The notes under the pieces: generated by a model
Told to the model about the DNA's origin: nothing
The model's input: the letters and a program-made list of their open reading frames with translations, nothing else
The model's database searches: none
Part shown: in pieces, positions 5,831-11,321 of the stretch
Numbering within the stretch: position 1 is the stretch's first letter
Layout: each line of letters starts with the position of its first letter
Source: an uncultured Burkholderiales bacterium
Lineage (GTDB): Bacteria > Pseudomonadota > Gammaproteobacteria > Burkholderiales > Burkholderiaceae_D
Direction: 5' to 3'
NCBI GenBank assembly: GCA_937872165.1
Contig: CALMOR010000175.1
Span: 8,665 to 19,985, forward strand
DNA: 11,321 nucleotides
Position numbers and translations under genes: made by a program

Positions 5831-6864
5831 ACATCCTCTTGACCGGCGGCGCCGGCTTCATCGGTCGCCACGTCCTCGCCGAACTGATCGCGCGGCGGCA
5901 CTCGATCCGCGTCCTCGACTCGTTGCGCGCCGACGTGCATCACGGGCGTCGCTGGTCTCCGCCGGAGCCGGTCGAGCTCGTGGTGGGAGACGTCCGCGAC
6001 GCGGCGACCTGCGACGCGGTCCTCGACGGCATCGACGCCGTGATCCATCTCGCAGCGAAGGTCGGCCTCGGGGTCGATGTGAGCGACACGCCCGACTACG
6101 TCTCGTCGAACGACTACGGCACCGCGGAACTGCTCGCCGCGATGGCCCGAGCCAAGGTCGGGCGGCTGACGCTCGCGAGCTCGATGGTCGTCTACGGCGA
6201 AGGCATCGGCCTGTGCGCGGTCCACGGAGCCGTGACGCCCGGCCCGCGGCTCGACCATGCGATGGCGGCCGGACGGTTCGAGCCGCCTTGCCCGGTCTGC
6301 GGCGAGACCTTGGCGCCCGCGATGGTCCCCGAGAGCGTGGCCACCGATCCGCGCAACGTGTACGCGACGACCAAGCTCGCGCAGGAATTGCTGTCGAGCA
6401 ACTGGGCGCGCGTCACGGGCGGCTCGGTCGCGGCGATGCGCTACCACAACGTCTACGGACCCGGGATGCCGCGCGACACGCCGTATGCCGGCGTCGCCGC
6501 GATCTTCCTGTCTTCGCTGCGGAAGGGGCTCGCGCCTCAGGTGTTCGAGGACGGCGGGCAGCGTCGCGACTTCATCCACGTGCGCGACATCGCGGCCGCG
6601 ACCGTGCTGGCGACCGAGCGGCACGCGTCGGGCGTGCGTGCGTTCAACGTCGGCTCGGGCACCCCGCGCACGGTCGGCGACATGGCCGTCGCGCTTGCGG
6701 CGGCGCTCGACGGACCGTCACCGATCGTCACCGGCAAGTACCGGCTGGCCGACGTGCGGCATATCGTCGCCGACTCGCAGCGCCTGCGCGACGAGCTCGG
6801 CTGGAGCGCGACGACTGAATTTGCATCGGGCATGAAAGAACTCGCAGGCTCGTTCGACCATTGA
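5827..6864 (+). CDS. NAD-dependent nucleotide-sugar epimerase/dehydratase with zinc-ribbon-like insert
   Basis: This 345-residue extended SDR protein has the Rossmann motif TGGAGFIG (6-13), acidic D31 after the second strand as expected for NAD, DVRD (55-58), HLAAKVG (74-80), the active-site ASSMVVYGEG (117-126), and catalytic Y179 and K183 in YATTK. FEDGGQRRDFIHVRDIA (240-256) and FNVGSGTP (273-280) are typical of UDP- or dTDP-sugar epimerases and dehydratases. Unusually, between the active-site strand and YATTK it carries C130-x2-H133 and C155-x2-C158, a likely structural zinc site. It starts at ATG 5827, overlapping the glycosyltransferase stop by ATGA. Coupling and context suggest it supplies or edits the sugar used by the two upstream transferases. 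The exact reaction, such as C4-epimerisation or 4,6-dehydration, cannot be assigned. Confidence 0.9.
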   Translation: MNILLTGGAGFIGRHVLAELIARRHSIRVLDSLRADVHHGRRWSPPEPVELVVGDVRDAATCDAVLDGIDAVIHLAAKVGLGVDVSDTPDYVSSNDYGTAELLAAMARAKVGRLTLASSMVVYGEGIGLCAVHGAVTPGPRLDHAMAAGRFEPPCPVCGETLAPAMVPESVATDPRNVYATTKLAQELLSSNWARVTGGSVAAMRYHNVYGPGMPRDTPYAGVAAIFLSSLRKGLAPQVFEDGGQRRDFIHVRDIAAATVLATERHASGVRAFNVGSGTPRTVGDMAVALAAALDGPSPIVTGKYRLADVRHIVADSQRLRDELGWSATTEFASGMKELAGSFDH

Positions 6865-6890
6865 GTGCACGGCCGCTGCCGCGCTACCCT
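6861..6890 (+). promoter_or_regulatory. Possible promoter for the cytochrome b / molybdoenzyme genes
   Basis: TTGAGT (6861-6866) and TACCCT (6885-6890) are separated by 18 nt, a weak match to a sigma-70 promoter. They sit at the start of the 96-bp gap between the epimerase and cytochrome b genes, the largest gap in the run since 3055. Conservation is poor, so this is only a candidate. Confidence 0.25.
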
Positions 6891-6960
6891 ACATTTCGAG
6901 ACTCGTGAGGTCGCTTGGCGGCAGTGCGGGTCGTGGACCGAACGCCCGACGAGACGCGCC

Positions 6961-7632
6961 ATGACGAAGCCGCATACGCACAAGCTGCATCCCCTGCCGA
7001 TCCGCATCATGCATTGGATCAACGCCGTCACCATCTTCATCATGGTGGGCAGCGGCTGGAAGATCTACAACGACGAAGTCATCTTCGGATGGCTCACGTT
7101 CCCCGACTGGGCCACCCTCGGCATGTGGGCGCAGCACGGGTTGCAGTGGCACTTCTTCGGCATGTGGATCCTCGTCACCAACGGTCTCTGCTATCTCGCC
7201 TACGGACTGGCCACCGGTCGTTACCGTCGCATGCTGCTCCCGATCCGCGGGCGCGAGATCCTCAGGACCGTCAACGACACGCTGCACTTCCATCTCGCGC
7301 ACGAGGACACGACCAAGTACAACGCGGTGCAGAAATTGATGTACCTCTTCGTCATCTGCGTCGGCATCCTGATCGTGATCTCGGGGCTGACCTTGTGGAA
7401 GCCGATCCAGTTCTCGCCGATGGTGACCTTCTTCGGCAGCTTCCAGAACGTGCGGCTCGTGCACTTCTTCTGCATGGCCTCCATCGTCGGCTTCATCATC
7501 GTCCACGTCGCGTTGGCGTTGCTCGTCCCGAAGACGCTGCTCGCGATGGTCGGCGGCGGACCCGTCGTCGTCGACGAGCCCACGTCGGTCGAGCCGCTGC
7601 ATCCCGTGGCACCCACTCACGCCGCAGGCTAG
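6961..7632 (+). CDS. Cytochrome b561-type four-helix membrane protein
   Basis: This 223-residue inner-membrane protein of the bacterial cytochrome b561 / Ni-hydrogenase b-type family (PF01292) should carry heme b and pass electrons between the quinone pool and a periplasmic partner. I see four membrane helices at about 17-35, 60-82, 125-145 and 168-190. Candidate heme ligands are H18 in RIMHWINA, H59 or H64 in the second helix, and H168 and H182, spaced 14 apart in the last helix, which is typical. The N-terminus TKPHTHKLHPLPIRIMHW matches the family. I choose ATG 6961; the frame is open upstream from 6865 but those residues are not family-like. The Shine-Dalgarno is weak. Its TAG stop touches the ribosome-binding site of the molybdoenzyme gene, so the two are co-translated partners. 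Confidence 0.9.
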   Translation: MTKPHTHKLHPLPIRIMHWINAVTIFIMVGSGWKIYNDEVIFGWLTFPDWATLGMWAQHGLQWHFFGMWILVTNGLCYLAYGLATGRYRRMLLPIRGREILRTVNDTLHFHLAHEDTTKYNAVQKLMYLFVICVGILIVISGLTLWKPIQFSPMVTFFGSFQNVRLVHFFCMASIVGFIIVHVALALLVPKTLLAMVGGGPVVVDEPTSVEPLHPVAPTHAAG

Positions 7633-7640
7633 GAGACGTC

Positions 7641-8435
7641 ATGGCCACCGTCCGTTCGCCGTCCAAGTCCGTCTTCCGCCCCGAAGGCGGCGTCGATCAG
7701 AGCATCCTCGACGGCAATCGCGATCTCGTCGAGAGCATCAACCGCCGCAAGATCCTCAAGGGCGCCATCAGTCTCGGGGCGCTGACGATGCTGAGCGGCT
7801 GCGACGTGTCCGACGACTCGCAGGTCCGCAAGGCGCTGCTCGAAGTCTCGGCCTTCAACGACCGCGTGCAGGGTCTCATCTTCCGGCCGAACCATCTCGC
7901 GCCCACCTTCGACGAGTCGCTGGTGCTCAAGCCGCCGCGCTACAACGCGCACTATCCGGTCGAGATGGTTCAGCCGGTCGACGTGATGAACTGGAAGCTC
8001 GAGCTGTCGGGTCTGGTGCGCGACAAGAAGGCGTGGACGGCCGACGAGATCTACAAGCTGCCCGAGCAGGAGATGGTGATCCGTCACATCTGCGTCGAAG
8101 GCTGGGACTACATCGGCCAGTGGTCGGGCGTGAACCTCAAGAGCTTCCTGCAGATGATCGGCGCCGACCTGACCGCGAAGTTCATCGTGTTCCATTGCGC
8201 CGACGGCTATGTCGAGACGCTGGACATGCCGACCGCGCTGCATCCGCAGACGATCCTCGCGACGAAGTACGCGAAGGAGATCATGGCCGACCCGTTCGGC
8301 TTCCCGTTGCGGCTTCGCACCTCGACCAAGCTCGGCTTCAAGAACGCGAAGTGGATCACCGCGATGGAGGTGACCAACAATTTCACGCAGACCTTCTTCG
8401 GCAAGGAAGGCAACAACTGGTACAGCGGCATCTGA
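7641..8435 (+). CDS. Molybdopterin-dependent oxidoreductase (sulfite oxidase/YedY type), Tat lipoprotein
   Basis: This 264-residue protein has the oxidoreductase molybdopterin-binding domain (PF00174). C151 in RHICVEGWDYIGQW (codon 8091-8093) matches the cysteine that ligates molybdenum, and FHCADGYVETLDM (184-196) and GFPLRLRTSTKLGFKNAKW (220-238) are further conserved stretches. The N-terminus holds a twin-arginine signal, NRRKILKG with R35 and R36, a hydrophobic stretch, and a lipobox LSGC with C54. It should therefore be folded with its cofactor, exported by Tat and lipid-anchored. Asp at +2 after C54 would favour inner-membrane retention if Enterobacteria rules apply. AGGAG at 7631-7635 precedes ATG 7641 by 5 nt. 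There is no dimerisation domain as in eukaryotic sulfite oxidase. The cytochrome b just upstream is the likely electron partner. Substrate is unknown; it is not simply MsrP, whose partner MsrQ is a different, larger membrane protein. Confidence 0.92.
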   Translation: MATVRSPSKSVFRPEGGVDQSILDGNRDLVESINRRKILKGAISLGALTMLSGCDVSDDSQVRKALLEVSAFNDRVQGLIFRPNHLAPTFDESLVLKPPRYNAHYPVEMVQPVDVMNWKLELSGLVRDKKAWTADEIYKLPEQEMVIRHICVEGWDYIGQWSGVNLKSFLQMIGADLTAKFIVFHCADGYVETLDMPTALHPQTILATKYAKEIMADPFGFPLRLRTSTKLGFKNAKWITAMEVTNNFTQTFFGKEGNNWYSGI

Positions 8436-8436
8436 C

Positions 8437-8898
8437 ATGGACAGCTCGACGACGGAAGACCGCGTTCTTCTCGCAGACGATACCCGGCGCATGCCGGGAG
8501 AGGACGAACGCAGCATGATGGACCACGCCAAAGAGATTAAGCAGGAAGACACGCCCGAGACCCGCATGGCGCGCCGCTTCCCGCAGAAGATCCGGGTCGG
8601 CGACCTGGTGCGCTATCCGGTCATCGACGACACCTACGGCGGGCTCGGCAGCGTGCTGTACGTCGTGCGCACGCCCGAGACGAAGATCAAGCTCATCGTG
8701 CTGCACGGCGGCTGGTTCGGACTCTTCGGGCGCAAGGTCGCCGTGCCGATCGAGGTCGTCGCGATCCTCGGCCAGCAGATCGCGTCGCTCGACATGCAGC
8801 CCGACGATTACAAGAAGGCGCCGACCTACGTCGAGACCCCGAACGACACGAAGCTGGGCAACGACGATACGATCCTGATCGCGCTGACCAAGCGGTGA
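8437..8898 (+). CDS. PRC-barrel domain protein
   Basis: This protein has 153 residues from ATG 8437, 1 nt after the molybdoenzyme stop. Residues about 52-120 look like a PRC-barrel: IRVGDLVRYPVIDD, GGLGSVLYVVRTPETK, LIVLHGGWFGLFGRKVAVPI and then EVVAI. PRC-barrels are small beta-barrels found in photosynthetic reaction centre H subunits, RimM and many stand-alone proteins of unclear role. No membrane segment or signal is visible, so it should be cytoplasmic. The first 26 residues are acidic and not part of the domain; an alternative start at ATG 8515 or 8518 has a better ribosome-binding site (GGAGAGGA at 8497-8504). The position suggests co-transcription with the redox pair, perhaps as an assembly or regulatory factor, which is inference only. 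Confidence 0.78.
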   Translation: MDSSTTEDRVLLADDTRRMPGEDERSMMDHAKEIKQEDTPETRMARRFPQKIRVGDLVRYPVIDDTYGGLGSVLYVVRTPETKIKLIVLHGGWFGLFGRKVAVPIEVVAILGQQIASLDMQPDDYKKAPTYVETPNDTKLGNDDTILIALTKR

Positions 8899-8923
8899 TG
8901 GGCCGCGCGCCGGACTGAACGGC

Positions 8924-8958
8924 CGGACCGCGCAGGTCCGCATCGGCCCTCCGGGCCG
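8924..8958 (+). terminator. Tandem hairpins after the PRC-barrel gene
   Basis: Two short stems follow the operon: CGGACC/GGTCCG (8924-8929 with 8935-8940, 5-nt loop) and CGGCCC/GGGCCG (8944-8949 with 8953-8958, 3-nt loop). They lie in the 84-bp gap before the next gene. There is no T run, so termination is only a suggestion. Confidence 0.35.
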
Positions 8959-8982
8959 GTAGCCCCGCACGAACCTTCCTCG

Positions 8983-10980
8983 ATGGCGTCAACCACCAGC
9001 GCGGCCTGTTGCGCGATCGTCGCGCTGCTCTTCTGGGCCGCTGTCGGCTACCCGATCGCACGCCGGCTCGCGCCCCCGTCGCTGGCGGGCGCGTTCGCGC
9101 CGCTCGCGGGATGGGCGCTGCACAGCGTCGTCGCGTTGCCGGCGTTCTTCTTCGTGCCGTTCACCCGGCTCGGCGTCGCAGCGGTCGCGGCGGCGGTCCT
9201 CGCCGCGAGCTGGGTGCTCGCGCGACGCGGAGTGCCGAGTGACAGCGACCTCGACGAACGGTCGGTGGACGGCGCAACGCTGCGCGTCTCGCGGTGGGCC
9301 TGGACCGCGGCCGCGCTGCTCGCCGCCCTGTGCGCGACCGCGATCCTGCCGAAGCACGTCGGCGACGCGGTCTTCCTCTCGGACCAGATCTTCGACCACG
9401 CGAAGGTCTCGATGGTCGACGAGATGGCGCGGCTCGGCGTGCCGCCGCGCAATCCCTTCTTCGCCGACGACGGCGGCTTGGGACGGCTGTCGTACTACTA
9501 CCTGCTCCACTTCGCCGATGCCGAGCTGTCGTTGTTGCTGGGCGTCGATGGATGGGAGGCGGACATCGCGACGACCTTCTTCGCGGTGTTCACGTCGCTG
9601 TCGGTGATGATGGGTCTGGCGGTCCGCTACAGCGGCCGCACGACGGCGTCGATCTGGGTCGTCGCGCTCGCGGTCACGTCGACGTCCCGCTCCGTGTGGC
9701 TCTGGCTGGTCGGCGCTCCGGCGCTGGACTCGCTGCTGCCCGAGCCCGGGGGCCTCGGCGGGTGGTTCTTCCAGTCGTCGTGGGTGCCGCAGCACCTGAT
9801 CTCGACGAACTGCGTGCTGCTGTCGATGATGGTGCTGGCGACGATGGCGAAGCGGCCCGGCCCGCTCCCGGTCGTCGTCGCGGCAAGCCTCGTGGCCGCG
9901 GCATTCGAGAGCTCGACGTGGGTGGGCGGCATCGTCTTCGCGCTGTCGAGTCTCGTCGTCGTGCCGCTCCTCGTCGTCAAGGCCGGGCGCTCGCGACGCA
10001 CGGCGCTGGTGGTCGCGCTCGCGGCGATGGCGGTGCTGACGTTGCTGCTGGTCCTGCCGCTGCTGCGGGACCAGATCGCCGCTTCGGCCGGTCGCAGGAA
10101 CGGCCTGCCGATCGTCTTCCATGTCTACGACACTCTGGGCGACGCCGTCCCCGCCGCCGTCCGCACCCTGCTGGACGGTCCCGCCTACTGGCTGCTGTTC
10201 CTGCCGATCCTGCTCCCGGCGACCTACGTGGCGGGGATGATCGTGATGATCGGCTCGGCCTTCGGCCGCGGGCCCGCGGCCGCCCGCACGCTCGCGGTCC
10301 GCGCGCTCGCCGTCGCGACCGCCATGGGGCTCGCGGTCTCGTGCTTCCTCGTCAGCACCTTCGCCGACAACAACGACCTCGGCTGGCGCGCCGCGCTGCT
10401 GGCGGCGGGAGGACTGATCGTCTTGGCGGCGATCGGTCTCTCGACCTGGGTCGCCGAACGGCGATGGGTCGCGGTCGGGCCGGCGATCTTCGCGCTCGCG
10501 ATCGGCTTGCCCGAGAGCTGGCTGCAAGCGGGGCGCAACCTCGACGGGCATCCGCGGCCCGAAGGCCGCGTCTTCGCCCGCGCTCCGGAGCTCTGGTCCC
10601 ATGTACGGGCCTATTCGGCGCCCGACGAGCGCATCGCGAGCAATCCGCTGGGCCTCGAGAAGATGACGCCCTGGCCGGTCAACATCGGCTGGAGCCTGCT
10701 CGCCGATCGTCGCTCGTGCTATGCGGGATGGGAGCTCACGCAGGTCTTCACCGCGGTCCCCCACGATGAGCTCCGCAAGATCGACGCGCAGTTCGTGCGG
10801 GTCTTCCGCGGCGAGGCTTCACCGGCCGAAGTCGAGGAACTCGCGACGGTCTATCGCTGCAGGGTCGCCGTGATCACGGTAGACGACGGCGCATGGAGCA
10901 ACGATCCGTTCCGCGACAGTCCGTTCTATCGGCTGGTCGACGAGACCGACGCCTTCCGCATCTATCGCGCCGGTCCCTGA
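8983..10980 (+). CDS. Large polytopic membrane protein, GT-C glycosyltransferase-like
   Basis: This 665-residue inner-membrane protein has about ten or more hydrophobic segments, for example 8-25, 35-60, 64-80, 105-122, 195-212, 222-240, 272-288, 295-332, 340-360, 400-424, 436-460 and 468-510. It ends in a soluble domain from about 520. Between early helices is an acidic loop, SDQIFDHAKVSMVDEMARLG (133-152), followed by PPRNPFF and YYYLLHF (171-177), the place where GT-C enzymes keep their catalytic Asp. SSWVPQHLIST (265-275) is another motif. The soluble tail (ELWSHVRAYSAPDERIASNP) resembles that of lipid-linked-sugar glycosyltransferases. A role in transferring a polyprenyl-phosphate sugar in the periplasm is therefore plausible and would fit the GT2 gene upstream, but I cannot name a family. 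The start ATG 8983 lacks a clear Shine-Dalgarno. A remnant of another gene follows directly. Confidence 0.85.
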   Translation: MASTTSAACCAIVALLFWAAVGYPIARRLAPPSLAGAFAPLAGWALHSVVALPAFFFVPFTRLGVAAVAAAVLAASWVLARRGVPSDSDLDERSVDGATLRVSRWAWTAAALLAALCATAILPKHVGDAVFLSDQIFDHAKVSMVDEMARLGVPPRNPFFADDGGLGRLSYYYLLHFADAELSLLLGVDGWEADIATTFFAVFTSLSVMMGLAVRYSGRTTASIWVVALAVTSTSRSVWLWLVGAPALDSLLPEPGGLGGWFFQSSWVPQHLISTNCVLLSMMVLATMAKRPGPLPVVVAASLVAAAFESSTWVGGIVFALSSLVVVPLLVVKAGRSRRTALVVALAAMAVLTLLLVLPLLRDQIAASAGRRNGLPIVFHVYDTLGDAVPAAVRTLLDGPAYWLLFLPILLPATYVAGMIVMIGSAFGRGPAAARTLAVRALAVATAMGLAVSCFLVSTFADNNDLGWRAALLAAGGLIVLAAIGLSTWVAERRWVAVGPAIFALAIGLPESWLQAGRNLDGHPRPEGRVFARAPELWSHVRAYSAPDERIASNPLGLEKMTPWPVNIGWSLLADRRSCYAGWELTQVFTAVPHDELRKIDAQFVRVFRGEASPAEVEELATVYRCRVAVITVDDGAWSNDPFRDSPFYRLVDETDAFRIYRAGP

Positions 10981-10983
10981 GGC

Positions 10984-11005
10984 GGCCCTCCGAATGAAAA
11001 GGGCC
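10984..11005 (+). terminator. Hairpin just after the GT-C-like gene
   Basis: GGCCCT (10984-10989) pairs with AGGGCC (11000-11005) around a 10-nt A-rich loop, 3 nt after the stop codon. No T run follows. It may be what remains of a terminator, and it marks the junction with the spermidine-synthase-like fragment. Confidence 0.3.
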
Positions 11006-11007
11006 TG

Positions 11008-11321
11008 CACGCGCGTGCCGTGCGGGCGCGGCTCGCCGACGGCGGACTGTTCTGCCGGTGGCTGCCGCTCCATCAGCTCGATCTCTCGACGATGCGCAGC
11101 ATCGTGCGATCGTTCGTCGCTGTGTATCCGCGGGCACGTGCTCTGCTGGCGAGCAACAGCCTGGGCACGCCGCTGGTCGGTCTCGTCGCGCTCGCCGGCG
11201 CGCCGGAGTCGGCGGACTTCGGCGTCGACGACGAGTTCGCGCTGGTCGGCGGCTTCGTCGCGGGACCCGATGCGCTCGCGCGCTTCGCGGGCGACGCCCC
11301 GCTCAACACCGACGATCGGCC
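11008..11321 (+). pseudogene. Spermidine-synthase-like protein, C-terminal part only, runs off right edge
   Basis: From about 11008 to the end, one frame is open and reads AVRARLADGGLFCRWLPLHQ, LDLSTMRSIVRSFVAVYP, ALLASNSLGTPLVGLVALAG and, at the edge, PLNTDDRP. This is the distinctive second half of the catalytic domain of spermidine-synthase-like proteins, including the long membrane-fused kind. The first half, with the SAM/dcSAM-binding Rossmann strands and catalytic Asp, should lie upstream, but that space is filled by the intact GT-C-like gene, whose stop is at 10978-10980 in the same frame. The fragment is therefore 5'-truncated and probably dead. A start at GTG 11020 could in theory make a short protein lacking the active site. 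Its coding pattern is still clean, so the loss may be recent. The 3' end is outside the window. Confidence 0.65.

Noticed and set aside
6865..6960. Upstream start for the cytochrome b gene
   Set aside because: The 32 extra residues (Arg/Cys/Trp-rich) do not fit the family; ATG 6961 gives the normal N-terminus before the first helix.
7641..8435. Naming the molybdoenzyme msrP
   Set aside because: The partner is a b561-type cytochrome, not MsrQ, and the lipobox is not typical of MsrP, so a symbol would mislead.
8989..10764. 591-residue minus-strand open frame
   Set aside because: Antisense shadow of the GT-C-like gene: Arg/Asp/Gln-rich, repetitive composition, no motif, typical of high-G+C DNA.
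1..11321. tRNA, rRNA, CRISPR array, insertion sequence or integrase gene
   Set aside because: Reading both strands I found no such sequence signature.

Overview
This is a G+C-rich bacterial window, most likely from a Gram-negative proteobacterium (beta or gamma is my guess). The reasons are the decayed N-terminal part of a TonB-dependent outer-membrane receptor, a Tat-exported molybdoenzyme with a lipobox, a protealysin-type M4 peptidase and dense, tightly spaced genes. I see no rRNA, tRNA, CRISPR array, insertion sequence or phage gene.

Layout. Positions 1-243 (-) hold the start of an unrecognised gene that runs off the left edge. Positions 343-702 (+) hold a small DUF4326 protein. It converges on a two-gene minus-strand operon of an M4 metallopeptidase (1030-2058) and an emfourin-like inhibitor (744-1028); a perfect 24-nt palindrome fills the gap between the converging genes. 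Positions 2285-2742 (+) are the wreck of a TonB-dependent receptor: signal-peptide region and plug-domain start, with a frameshift and no barrel. Positions 2743-3054 are non-coding and carry two clear inverted repeats.

From 3055 a closely packed plus-strand run begins: a PLP-dependent transsulfuration-family enzyme, a DUF2064/TIGR04282-type GT-A enzyme, a family 2 glycosyltransferase and an NAD-dependent sugar epimerase with a Cys/His zinc-ribbon-like insert. After a 96-bp gap come a four-helix cytochrome b, a Tat-lipoprotein molybdopterin oxidoreductase and a PRC-barrel protein. After another gap (84 bp, hairpins) lies a 665-residue polytopic membrane protein resembling GT-C glycosyltransferases. 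It is followed, in the same frame, by the C-terminal part of a spermidine-synthase-like protein with no N-terminal half, which continues past the right edge.

How they may work together. The M4 peptidase and its inhibitor look like a self-contained enzyme/antidote pair acting in or from the cytoplasm. The two glycosyltransferases and the epimerase look like a nucleotide-sugar / lipid-linked-sugar module. The cytochrome b and molybdoenzyme look like a membrane-to-periplasm redox pair: quinol to heme b to Moco. Whether the sugar module and the redox pair serve one pathway is an inference from adjacency. The two gene remnants indicate that both flanks of this block have undergone gene loss.
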